From Peribolospora baueri (lineage: Eukaryota; Basidiomycota; Peribolosporomycetes; Peribolosporales; Peribolosporaceae), in contig JAMDHS010000019.1 of the NCBI GenBank assembly GCA_029717555.1, positions 214,941 through 278,940 of the forward strand: a stretch of DNA of 64,000 nucleotides, written 5' to 3'. A model generated the notes under the pieces. The model was given only the letters and a program-made list of their open reading frames with translations, was not told the DNA's origin and searched no databases. The translations under genes and the position numbers were made by a program. Each line of letters begins with the position of its first letter. Position 1 is the stretch's first letter. Shown here piece after piece: positions 9,674-19,349 of the stretch.

Positions 9674-11911
9674 TCACGAAACCCCTGTTTGTTTGGCGCG
9701 GAGGAGCGATTGGTGGAAGCTAGGCGGCGTCTTATGGCGCCTGTCCACTTGCTTCTTCATGACCGGAGGATGCTTCTTGGCCGCGTGCGTCGCGAGCGCC
9801 GAAGGCTGCTTGAAGATCTGATCGCTGACGGCCCTGCGCACAAAGTCACCTTCCCTCTCGCGCAGATGCTGGACGGCGGGTGGAGGGGTCACGTCCCCAG
9901 GCCGCCGCTCCTCACGAGATGAGGTTGGAGTTGGGGCCCTTGCTTGTCCGCCGAGGCCGTCATACAAGTGTTCACCTTTCACAAGACCTCTGATGCCAAT
10001 GCCGTGACCGGTGAGATCTGGCGAAAGGGAAGCAAAAGGTTCATGGTAGTAAGGGGCATGCCAGGCCCCATGTTTTCCGATACACAAAATGAATCTCACC
10101 ATCTGGAACGCCATAACCAAGGCCGCCGCCTTCGGCCATTTCATAGAGCTTAGACCCTGCCGGAGAATGGAACAGGGGAGACTCGTCCTCCAACTCGTCC
10201 TCCTCACTGCTTCCTCCTTCATCACGTGTGAGCTCAGGCATGACGGGTAGCGGGTGCGGGGCAGGGAGGTATTCGCTCCTGTCCTGAACTGGCTCCTCAT
10301 GCCCTGGGTTACTACCACCTTGCTTCGAGTGGCCTGGGTTGTGTCCACCATACCCGTGCCCGGGGCTTCTTCCTCTGGGAGCGGTGACTCGCTCGTCTTG
10401 ACCTTTGACTTTGCAGGCAAGTGGACGAAGGTCAGACTTCTCCTTCCCCTGTCTCTCTTCTGCATTGCCAGGCTTGCCGATCTTGTTATCATGAGTTCTG
10501 CCAGTGCTGCTGTGGGAGCCGGTGGTGCCAATAGGGATGGAGATAGTTTCGCCCATTCGCACATGCTTCTGTGCTATGCTAGGCTCCTCTCCCTGCTGTC
10601 GGACCCTCTCGCCTGTGGACAGGGATGCCTTTGTCGGCTTGGCACTGGCCGCGGCCATTCTGTGTTATATCACCATTGCAGTGATGAAGAAGGGCGTTAG
10701 TTGATCAAATTCCGTAGAAGATAAGAGGGTGAGTCACTATTCAAAGAGAAGGCCCACATGGGAGCGTGTTTGTGCTGCTGTTTTATGTCTCTGCCAGTCG
10801 AGCGTCGCCCGAGTTCGCCGTAGACGTCCGGGTTGGGTACGTCAAGTTGGACGACCGCCTCCGCCGTCTGATAAGGCTTCTCAATGAGACGGTGGTGTAG
10901 GATGTGGAGTGTGTGTATAAGGGTGGTGTAGAGCTCCGCTAGAGCGCTAATTGTGAAAGTCGAGAGAAAAGTTGCAGGTGGAGCCCTATAGGACGTGTTT
11001 TTCAGCGTATCAGCACATGGCGTACTGCTCACTGTCGCAGGAATAATTTCTATTGCTCATTCCATTCCACCCACCAGAGTCTTTTGAATGGCAGCCAATC
11101 GAGGCCACTCGAACCACGCCAGTGCTCCTCAATGGCTGTGACGAACAAGAGAGCTTGCTTTCTGACCTGGCTATCAAACCCACTGACGACGGCGTCTGTT
11201 TCCGTTGGGGTTTGAACGCCTGACTGCGCAGCCGGGTTGAGGTGAAGGATGGTGGTGACGTCGAAGGAGAGCTCGGAAAATGGGAGGAAGTACGGAGCGA
11301 ACGTCCGAGTAGAGTCGACGGTCACTTGCAGTGAGCTGGGACACGACACGATGCACGCGACCACACAACAAGTCATGTCAGCCATTCTGAACAATCGCCG
11401 ATGCGTGGCCGGCTTGGTGTGGCATTGGCATGGAGTGGAGAGGTCGGATGTTGTCGATGCCGTCAACTCACTCTGTATCCCACCGAATGCGATTGAGAAT
11501 CACAGGCCGCTCTCGACCAAGCCACCGGACAGCACGACCAAGCTCGAAAAGGTGCTTGAACCTCGACGCCCCCTGAATCCTCAACCCGGGGCCCGAGTAG
11601 AGGAGGCGGTCGGAGAAGAAGTTGTTGACGACCGCGTTGAAGTTGACGGGGTCCGAACTGAAGAAGTTGACGACGAGCTCTGTGGACGATGAAATGAGAG
11701 AGGAGAGGTGTCGCGGACCGTCGGAGGGCATGGGGTTTATTTTAAATACGTGCGACGGAAGACGTGCAAGTTTCCTTTCGTTGGTGAGCACGCTCGCAGG
11801 ACGACCCGAGCCTGGCAGCGGGGATTGAGTATTACGAAGCCATGAGTAGAAAGGCTCAAAGTCGACTGACTGACCTTTGATCTCTTCCGTGTCCAGGTTG
11901 TAAGCGTCCAT
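9674..11911 (-). CDS. SigF/NTF2-like fold protein with disordered C-terminus (possibly two genes)
   Basis: Function unknown. Exons 11472-11911, 11075-11335 and 10758-10985 join in phase. They encode an N-terminal region resembling the basidiomycete SigF-like NTF2 family (VVNNFFSDRLLYSGPGLRIQG, then TVDSTRTFAPYFLPFSELSFDV), followed by a hydrophobic helical segment (TFTISALAELYTTLIHTLHIL). The frame could stop at 10697, and a new ATG lies only 38 bp on at 10658. However, a donor at 10757 and an acceptor at 10660, with a CTAAC branch-like site between them, would splice in phase into 10100-10659 and then 9674-10017. That gives a single protein of about 610 residues. The tail is polar with several PGH repeats and contains GYGVPDDLTGHGIGIRGLVK. 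The single-gene model is an inference; family assignment is moderate. Confidence 0.5.
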
Positions 11912-12220
11912 CCTGCCGTTGGCCGACGCAAACTAGGTCGTTAAATATTTTTAGACGATTTCTCGTCAACTGCTGCGAAGGAGAAGAAGAAGAGTGTCGA
12001 ATTGACGGGAAGGAAGCGTCTCTGTTAAGTCGAACGGGCGCTGACAGAACAGCGGACATCGATCGTCGTTGCTCGATAGGAGATCGCATCGCGTGACGCC
12101 GTCACGTTTAAGGACCATGACTAATCGACAAAACTTTCAAGGGGCCGCATGGCATTTCAAGTTTCAAGTTTTAGGACATGTCGCACAATCATGTCATCCA
12201 ACTCGAACCTCCTTGTCCGT
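11912..12220. promoter_or_regulatory. Tandem intergenic region RBG1 3' / SigF-like 5'
   Basis: About 310 bp hold the end of the RBG1 transcript and the promoter of the SigF/NTF2-like gene. AT-rich stretches lie around 11935-11960. No specific site is recognised. Confidence 0.35.
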
Positions 12221-14494
12221 TTACTTCTTGAAGATGCTGACGCAATCTTCGTCCTCGAGAACGTGCTCCAAACCGACCCTGAATGAATCGTGGACGAGTA
12301 CGTCAGAAGACCAGTTTTGTACAACGGAGAAGAGAGTGCCAGCTTGTACGAACGCCAAGCAGGCTGGCGACGAAAACTCACTTTTGACCTCTAGGGTGCT
12401 TGCTCGAAGTGCCCCACACCATGGCATACTTCATCTGCTTGGCGATCTCCTTGTGGATGGCGTTGCAAAAATCCTCTACCGTCGACTTACCCCGTCGGAG
12501 AACGACAGGAGAGCTGTAGTCCGGTGCCTGTCCTCGCGGCTTGGTGTAGACTCGAACGAGGTCGAGAGCCTCCCACATTTTCTGGAGCGGCAAACGGAGC
12601 GGCAAAAGGAACGGGAACGGTGAGATAGGGTCTAGTCCAGAAAACGAAACAGCGGCGGAGGGGAGAAAGCTCACATCCACGAGCTCGTCGTCAACGTTCA
12701 TCCACATTTTCGAGGAGATGGGGACCGAGTTGGGGATCTTGTAAAGTAGGTCGAGCTCTTCGATCGATATCGCGTCCACCTAATCGAATTCAGAGCATAA
12801 GTGTGCAGATCATTAATTTCCCGTTGAAACGCGCGCGGACACAGGATGACGATTATTGCAAGTGGCACGGAAGACCCACCTTGTTGAGCACGTAAATTGC
12901 GGGAACGTAAACCCGGCCGCCTTCAACCACGTCGATGAGATCGTCCAAGGTAGCGTCACACCGGAAGGCGATGTCAGCATTGGAGATACGGTACTCGCTG
13001 AGTACGGCCCTAATCTCGTCGTTCTCGAGATGCGTGAGGGGAACGGTCTGCGCGTGCGTTTGGAAAATATCGAACTCAGCGTATGGAATGTAAGAGATAC
13101 TGTAAAGAAACGCAGAGACGCACGTTCGTAATGTTGATACCACCCCTGTCCTTCTTGCGGACGACAATATTCGGTGGCTTCTTGTTGAGACGGATGCCGA
13201 AGCCTTCCAACTCGTTCTCAATGATCTTCTTGTCATTCTGCAAAAAAGGGAAGTTAAAAGCAATGGTCAACGTCGCTTGAAAACAGGAGAGGGACGTGAC
13301 ATGCTCACGAGAGGCTTGCAGACGTCCAGCACAATGAAGATGAGGTTACAGGTTCTCGCGACTATAGGGAGATTGACGTGCAAACCCAATATAATGAGCT
13401 CATGCGTAGACAGACGACGATGCGGGCGCACGTAACGCTGGGCTCACCGGCGATGACCTGTCTTCCTCGTCCCTTGCCGTCCTTGGCTCCTTCGATGATA
13501 CCGGCTGCGTCGCCGCAAATGAACACGAAATCCCAGCTTAAGTCTCTCCTCCTAAGCCGATCGACGAGCAAAAATCGTGATGGAGAAAGGGACTCGGAAA
13601 CCCACGCAAGTCAAGGATCTGGATCCTGGCTCCTCGCACTTCCATGGTACCCGGGACGGTCGTCAGCGTGGTGAACTCGTACGCGGCTGCCAGCGACTGG
13701 GTCCCGGTGAGGCCAGACATACTGCGTGTCAGATGTAACAAGGAGATGGACGTGAAAGATCAGTACAACGTAGCCGAGCTCCGACGTCCCCGAGCACCGC
13801 ACGCGAGCCGCACACCGACTTAGCCCCACAACCTTCTATAACTTTGCAGTCAAAAAACTCACAGTGTGGACTTCCCGACCGATGGAAACCCAACGAATCC
13901 CACAGACGCAATTCCAGTCCTGGCCACGTCGAAGCCCACGCCGCCACCGCCTCCTCCGCCACCGGAGGGGGCAATAAGCTCGCGCCTCAACTTAGCGAGC
14001 TTAGCTGTTACGGTTGGGCGGGAAGATTGAGTAGGAAAGAAGCAGGAAAATAAAAAAGAGGGCGCGTGGGTTCGTCAAGGAAAGGGAAGGGAAAGACGGG
14101 CAGGTGAGAAAACCAATCAGAGGCAGAGGGAATCCGCCATCTATCTGACTTCTTCTCCTCCACACCCTCCCACAATACAACGACCAACATGATCCAACCA
14201 AAAACCTGAACAGAGTCAAGCAGACGAGTCGCGCTTGACCCCTGAACTCACCCTTCAGCTGTCCCAGGTGGTAGCTCGTCGCCTTGTTCTTCTGCGTCCG
14301 AGCCATCTCGTCCTCGATCTCCTTGATCCTGCGGGATATTTGGCGGGTACAGTAAAAGGATAGGTTCGGTACAACATGAATGAGAAGGCAATGAGCGATG
14401 GGACCGGATGTGACCATGAGAAGGGGGTTTATATTGCATGGAGAAAGAACGAGCACGAGCGGTAAACGGTTACTTACTTCTGCACCGTCGTCAT
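12221..14494 (-). CDS. RBG1: Developmentally regulated GTP-binding protein 1 (DRG1/Rbg1)
   Basis: Rbg1/DRG1 is a ribosome-associated TRAFAC GTPase that acts with a DFRP partner (Tma46) to relieve stalled translation. The first coding exon is short (ATG at 14494, MTTVQK, then GTAAGT). The N-terminal helix [26 protein letters not shown] follows. Next come a Gly-rich loop, the G1 motif [28 protein letters not shown], and a spliced G3 motif [21 protein letters not shown]. Exons then give [24 protein letters not shown] and [38 protein letters not shown]. The C-terminal TGS domain ([50 protein letters not shown]) ends at VSIFKK. Several introns interrupt it. The order and near-complete motif match make this assignment firm. 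Confidence 0.95.
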
Positions 14495-14591
14495 ATTGGA
14501 TATTTTCTCTCTATCTAGGTAGCTAGCTCAACGAACGAGCGTGGGTAAAAAAGCAACGTGATGGAGGAATGAGGAAGTGGAGGAAAGCGAA

Positions 14592-14606
14592 GGGGGGGGG
14601 GGGGGG
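14592..14606. repeat. Poly-G (C on minus strand) 15-bp homopolymer
   Basis: An uninterrupted run of 15 G on the plus strand, about 100 bp upstream of the RBG1 start codon. Such runs vary in length by slippage and may affect the promoter or leader. Confidence 0.9.
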
Positions 14607-14879
14607 TTGTACAAGTTGAACGCCAAAAGGCCGGGTGATGAACGATAGCAATGGTGGCGGTGGTGGTTGAGAAAAGAGTTCAGACGGCGCCGCGTCCTGG
14701 AAGGAAACCTGCAGCGGCAAGCTCGATCACGCACGCTCAGGTCGGAAATTCCGGTCTATTCACGAATTTCTATCTTTTCATTGCCGTCATTCCGCCTTTG
14801 TAGAGGTAGGACGTCCGGGAAGTCATCCACTGTTTGGACCAGAGCTCGCACGTTCTTTTTCGAACAAATTATTCATAAC

Positions 14880-14945
14880 CAGCCAAGCCAGCCAGCCATA
14901 GCCAAGCCAAGCCATGCCAAACCATGCCAGGCCAGGCCAGACCAG
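14880..14945 (+). repeat. Imperfect GCCAA/GCCAG pentanucleotide repeat
   Basis: About 65 bp built from repeated CCAAG, CCAGC, CCATG and CCAGG pentamers. A shorter pure GCCAA array occurs at 5273-5293. Both lie in intergenic DNA. Confidence 0.8.
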
Positions 14946-15092
14946 CGCCCCTCTCCCATTCGCAAGCCGAGGTGCCAGTCTGTACTAGCTTCACCTTTTA
15001 CAAACAGCTCATGGCGACCAGGCAAAGGTAACAGTCAAAAGATTAAAAAGGGAGGACGGGGAGAACGGTTCCACGGTTAAGTTTGGGAACGT

Positions 15093-16239
15093 TTACTGAA
15101 TAAAAGGAGAGGCAAAGCAGGAGGACAGCGAAGGAGACAAATTTAGCGCGAATAAATAAAGACCTGGACCCCTCGAATGTACGCGGACACCATTCCACTA
15201 CCCCTACTCACGAGCTTGACCACCTTGAGGCCGTCCTTCCACAGGGTGAAGAACGGAGTGACACCGTCCTCGCGATAGTTGAGGAGGGCGACCATACTGT
15301 GCGAGAGAGCAGGCAAATAATAGAGCGTCATTATCAGCGCCATGCCGCAAGAGAACAGAGCGGCTCTCCACCATCGTACCTACCCATCCGGGTTCATGCT
15401 CTCGCCGGTGTAGAACTCGTAGTCCTTGAAGTTGCCGAGGATCTTCTTGGCCGTCTCGGCAGCCTTCTTCTCGAACACGGGGACTCGGTCCGGGTTCGTC
15501 TCCTGAAGCTTGTTCTTGACCTCCTTCATGTAGCCCTGTGAAAATAGAAGAGAAAGAAGAAGGCGATGTGAGTCATTCGTGGTCTTTGGTCCGACCGACG
15601 GGCACCTAAGCCGCGCCCAGAGATAAGACGACAAGAATTGGGACACGTCACACGAACCTTAAGGTAGGTCATGTAAGTCTTCTTGTCGAAGCTGGTTTGT
15701 TGAAGTCGGAAGGAGTGGACGACGTTGTTGACCGTCTCAGCACCCGCCTCCAACGCCTCCTCCTGCTCCTCCGCCGAGGGGTTGCCGCCGATGTCGACCT
15801 CGCCTTCCTGCGATGTGAGAATGCGCGTACAAAAGGGGAGCAAAACATGAATGGCACGTCAGAGAGAAACACGTGGATAACCTGATACCCGTGGCGGGCC
15901 CGAAACTTGCCTTGATAACAATCATTTGGCAGTCGACTTCGAGCACGGCATCGTCCACCTCAGTGCTGCAAGGCATATGAAACTCCGTCAGCTAGACTGT
16001 CCAGCAAACGAGACGAATGCAGGAATTCACAATAGAAGGTCGTATATGAAGGGCGCTCACATCTTGAAGGCGTCCGAGGTCATCTCGTCGCCGCTGATAA
16101 CATCCGTGTAGAGCTAGCAAAGCAAGAAGCATGCGAGCGGGGTGTCTCGGGGTGAGTTGCACTCTGCCGTGTCGTGCCGCCGCTTCTTTCAAGGCAAGGG
16201 AAGTGTGGTAGAAATCCAGGGAATGCTACTCACCAACAT
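15093..16239 (-). CDS. TMA19: Translationally controlled tumour protein homolog (TCTP/Tma19)
   Basis: TCTP is an abundant conserved ribosome- and microtubule-associated protein. The first coding exon is only ATG TTG (16234-16239). It splices to [18 protein letters not shown], giving the family N-terminus [13 protein letters not shown]. Later exons encode [96 protein letters not shown] and [28 protein letters not shown]. After KVVKL a GTGAGT donor and a TTATTCAG acceptor are followed immediately by TAA at 15093-15095, so the stop codon begins the last exon. Without that splice the frame adds about 23 unrelated residues to a stop at 15143. The spliced C-terminus fits the family better. Confidence 0.94.
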
Positions 16240-16588
16240 GGTGCAAGGTGCTGAGAGAAAGGGAGGGAGAGCGAGAGCGAGAAGGGGAGATGGAAAGACG
16301 AGGGAGGGGTCGAAGGGTTAGGTGTGGATGAGGATGGAGAAGGCAAAAGCTTCGCGCCAACGTTCCCCCCGGCGCCGGCTGGAAAATTTGATTGGGCTGT
16401 GGTACTCTGAGGCACGTGATTTCTTTTCTCGCCACGTTCTCCGCCGAGCGCGTGTTTGAAGTGTTCCAATACAACTGTGTCCGAGACATTTGCCGGACTC
16501 GGCTTTAATACAATCCAGTTCCCTCAACCGGCCCGATCGGGACGACGCACAAGCCAACAACAGCCAACGAGCAAATTGTCCAGCGGTG
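16240..16588. promoter_or_regulatory. Divergent promoter TMA19 / POF1-like
   Basis: A 349-bp divergent region. A purine-rich tract on the plus strand (about 16250-16310) is the pyrimidine-rich leader of TCTP. A CACGTG E-box core lies at 16413-16418, a possible bHLH site shared by both genes. This is a motif match only. Confidence 0.45.
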
Positions 16589-17896
16589 ATGCGACGCTGG
16601 CCTCCCATATTGTACGCCGCACCTCGATTCTCTGTCTCTCATTACTCCGCACTCTCCATGCCGACGCTCTCCCCATCTCGGCGAGAAGCTATTGCGCAGT
16701 GTGCGGCCATCTTCCGAGCTTCGCAAGCTTCCAGACGCAACGACTCCGACGAGCTGCGCGGAGCAACGGTGATGCTGCTCTACTCCACGCAGCCGTCTTG
16801 GCCGTGGCCGTCCGGGAGTGAGGAAAACGGAGAGGGGCGCAAGCGGAGTGGGAAGCAACGGCTGCAGCTCTCCGTGCTGGATTCCTCTTTCAACCCTCCT
16901 ACGCTCGCTCACCTCGCTCTGGCCCTCTCCGAGCCGCCTCCGCCTTTGCCGCCCGCATCTCTTGCTCAGGAAGCTGCCGAGCGCTTTCGGGACCGTTCTG
17001 CCGTGTCTTCCCATGGGGTCAAGGGAGATGTACAGGAGGACGGAGGAGGATACGATGCCCACCTCCTGCTTCTGTCCGCCCGAAACGCAGACAAGGGCAT
17101 GGGCAAGGATGGAGACGCGACACTGCAGCAGAGGATGGAGATGATGGAGCTTTTGGCGTACGAGATGGAGGACTATTTGCGTTTGCGGGCCGGCGGAGGT
17201 GGAAAAGGCTCAGAACAAAGTGGAGAAGTCAAGAAACCCAACGTGGCGGTGGCACTCATCGACGAACCCGTTTTCGTCCGCAAGTCCTCCATCCTGCTCG
17301 ACTACTTAGCCTCTCGCTCGTCTCCCTCTCCATCCTCTTCGGCTTCTCCCTCCTTCCAGCCTGAGCTCCAACCCCAACTCCAGCCCCAACTGCACTGGCT
17401 TCTCGGTATCGACACGCTCGCCCGCTTCTTTGCACCCCGATATTATCCCTCCGAGGCATCCATGCGATCGAACTTCCAGAATTTCTTCGAAAAGGAAGGC
17501 AACTGCCTGATTTGTGCTAGAAGGGACGCTCACTCTGCTCCGCCCATCGTTGTTCCCTCCTCATCCTCTTCCTCTCAGGGGGAAAGGAAGGAGGAGATGG
17601 TTGAGAAGGAGGACGTCGAGCAAGCGCTGTTGGGTTCACCGCTCGTCAAACCATGGGTGGAAGCGGGATCGGTGCGGATTATGGACATTGGACAGCACGA
17701 GATGGGCCTCAGCTCGACCGCCGTGCGGAGAGCTCTGGGCTCCGCAGCCGTTTCTGCTAGTTCCGAGGAAAGGCTGTCGGACGTGGATCGGGAAAAGCTG
17801 GAGTGCATGATACCTCGTGGACTGTTGGAGTATGCGCTTGAGGAAAGGCTGTATGCCACCAAGGTCGTGGGCGAGGTCAATGAAGGGAGGCGGTAG
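16589..17896 (+). CDS. POF1: Nicotinamide-nucleotide adenylyltransferase-like protein (Pof1 family)
   Basis: A nucleotidyltransferase of the HIGH superfamily resembling yeast Pof1 and fungal NMN adenylyltransferase-like proteins. It is a single uninterrupted frame from ATG 16589, about 435 residues. The N-terminal active-site region reads SVLDSSFNPPTLAHLALALS, where His of LAHL corresponds to the HxGH-type motif. YDAHLLLLSARNADKG and LQQRMEMMELLAYEM follow, then a hydrophobic LHWLLGIDTLARFFAPRYY and the C-terminal MGLSSTAVRRAL, matching the ISSTxIR nucleotide-binding motif. Ser-rich inserts (about 17320-17390 and 17550-17600) separate conserved blocks. A downstream ATG near 16660 (MPTLSPSRREAI) is an alternative start, and the upstream extension could be a targeting sequence. 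Intron-free, unlike its neighbours. Confidence 0.85.
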   Translation: MRRWPPILYAAPRFSVSHYSALSMPTLSPSRREAIAQCAAIFRASQASRRNDSDELRGATVMLLYSTQPSWPWPSGSEENGEGRKRSGKQRLQLSVLDSSFNPPTLAHLALALSEPPPPLPPASLAQEAAERFRDRSAVSSHGVKGDVQEDGGGYDAHLLLLSARNADKGMGKDGDATLQQRMEMMELLAYEMEDYLRLRAGGGGKGSEQSGEVKKPNVAVALIDEPVFVRKSSILLDYLASRSSPSPSSSASPSFQPELQPQLQPQLHWLLGIDTLARFFAPRYYPSEASMRSNFQNFFEKEGNCLICARRDAHSAPPIVVPSSSSSSQGERKEEMVEKEDVEQALLGSPLVKPWVEAGSVRIMDIGQHEMGLSSTAVRRALGSAAVSASSEERLSDVDREKLECMIPRGLLEYALEERLYATKVVGEVNEGRR

Positions 17897-18086
17897 CGGA
17901 GGAGATTGTCTGTTCGCTTTACTTTTCTCTACGTATCGGCTTCGCTTTTTATACATACAAGGGAACTAAATGCCTCGGATGGTGTCAAGACGGGCTAAGG
18001 GGCAACGAGGAATTCCGCTCAGATTGCTCGACCCATCGAAACTGTCATCCTCTTGCGCTTGGCATTCCCGTTATGTCCGACGATCA

Positions 18087-19247
18087 TCATCTACTTTTCT
18101 CCCGTTGGCCATCCCTCAACCCCCTCCTCCACTCCTCCACGCTCTCCAACAACAACCTCTTCGCTCCGCCTCCCCAAAAGTGATCTGCCCCATCCACATC
18201 GACAGCGCAAAAGGTCGACTCGGAACGCTGAGAAAGCTGGCGTAATCTGGAAGCCCAGGAATCGTAGGAGGAGAGGGAGGTGAACTGATCTCGGGGGCCG
18301 TAGAGTGCGAGGACGTGGACGATCTTCTCGGAGGAGGTTGACCGCCCTTGCGAGGATCCGGAGTTTTCCTCCCTCGCCATTTCCTGTCGCTGTTGCTCAG
18401 AAGGGAAAAGCCCTTCCAAAGCGCGACTGTAGACGGAGGAACGGAATAAGGAAAGCGCCCAGAGGACGTTGAGCGGGTAAGAGACGAGGACGTAGCGGAC
18501 GGAGATGGGTCTGTCTCCGAGTCCGAGCTGAGCATGATGGCTGCTCGGTGACCGAATGTCGTCGTCGCTCGTCCCTTGTTCCACGGCGTCCTCGGGGAAG
18601 TGGGCGAGAGAGGCTGCGAGGGAGCCAAAGGAGTAACCCTGTATTCGAACAGTTCCATGTGTTGGTCAGCAAGGAGGCACACCGACTCTTCGGCGGTGCG
18701 GTCCGCAGTCATTGTCGTAAAGGGAATACTCACGCAGAAATAGACTTCGAAAGGCGTTGTCGTTGGCAGTTTGTTCGTGGCGTCGGTAGCTGTCACAGCC
18801 GGCGCAAGGGCTGAAAGTGCGTAGTCAACGACCGCCTGTGAGCCAAGATCAACAAGAGGTAAAGAAGGATGGGAAAGAGCAGTGCGATAAGACACATGTC
18901 GAGTGGTATTGTGAAAAGGACTGGGAATTCAAAGCGAGCGAGTCTTGGCAGAGTTTACCCACCCTGTAATCTTCCACCTCTCCATTTCCCGTCCAGGTAG
19001 TACTCCCACCGCTACAGCCAACTCCCCTAGCATCGAAAGTGAGCGCTCTCACGCCGGACGAAGCGAAATACCGAGCGAGGGAGACAACGACGTGGTCATC
19101 TTGCGTGCCTCCGAGGCGGCCCCAGGGATGAGCTATAATAGCGAGGCCGAGCGGCAAGATCGAGGCGCCGGAATGATGCCATCGCGCTTGAAGATGGTGG
19201 GAGGAAAGAGGGATGTGGAAGTCCTCTGTGTTGACGGTCACTGCCAT
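18087..19247 (-). CDS. Alpha/beta-hydrolase superfamily protein, uncharacterised
   Basis: A small alpha/beta-hydrolase of unknown substrate. The N-terminal exon from ATG 19247 encodes IIAHPWGRLGGTQDDHVVV, with HPWG at the oxyanion-hole position, and then GVRALTFDARGVGCSGGSTTW. Next comes an exon with AVVDYALSALAPAV, then the nucleophile elbow GYSFGSLAASL (GxSxG). The C-terminal exon has ALYGPRDQFTSLSSYDSWA (Asp position) and VDVDGADHFW (catalytic His). All three catalytic residues are therefore visible. A low-complexity Ser-rich stretch lies before the Asp. It is divergent from the Ala/Pro-rich gene with only about 100 bp between start codons, and convergent with the POF1-like gene. Confidence 0.85.
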
Positions 19248-19349
19248 GCTTGCCTCTTATCGTCGATCCCTCTTCCCCCCGTTCCTTCGCGAACGGAGGC
19301 TTCGCCTGCGCACTGTCCACCCGTCCGATCAAATGACTGCTGCGGCAGG
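19248..19349. promoter_or_regulatory. Very short divergent promoter (about 100 bp)
   Basis: Only about 102 bp lie between the hydrolase start at 19247 and the first ATG of the Ala/Pro-rich gene at 19350. If both starts are right, the two genes share one compact bidirectional promoter, or their transcripts overlap at the 5' ends. Confidence 0.5.

Larger units (their letters stand above)
14495..15092. promoter_or_regulatory. Tandem intergenic region TCTP 3' / RBG1 5'
   Basis: About 600 bp. It contains a run of 15 G at 14592-14606, which is C15 on the RBG1 coding strand, about 100 bp upstream of the RBG1 start. It also contains a CCAAG/CCAGC-type pentamer repeat at about 14880-14945. TTATTCAG at the TCTP end (15096-15103) is the acceptor of the last TCTP intron. 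No ORF here looks coding. Confidence 0.4.
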
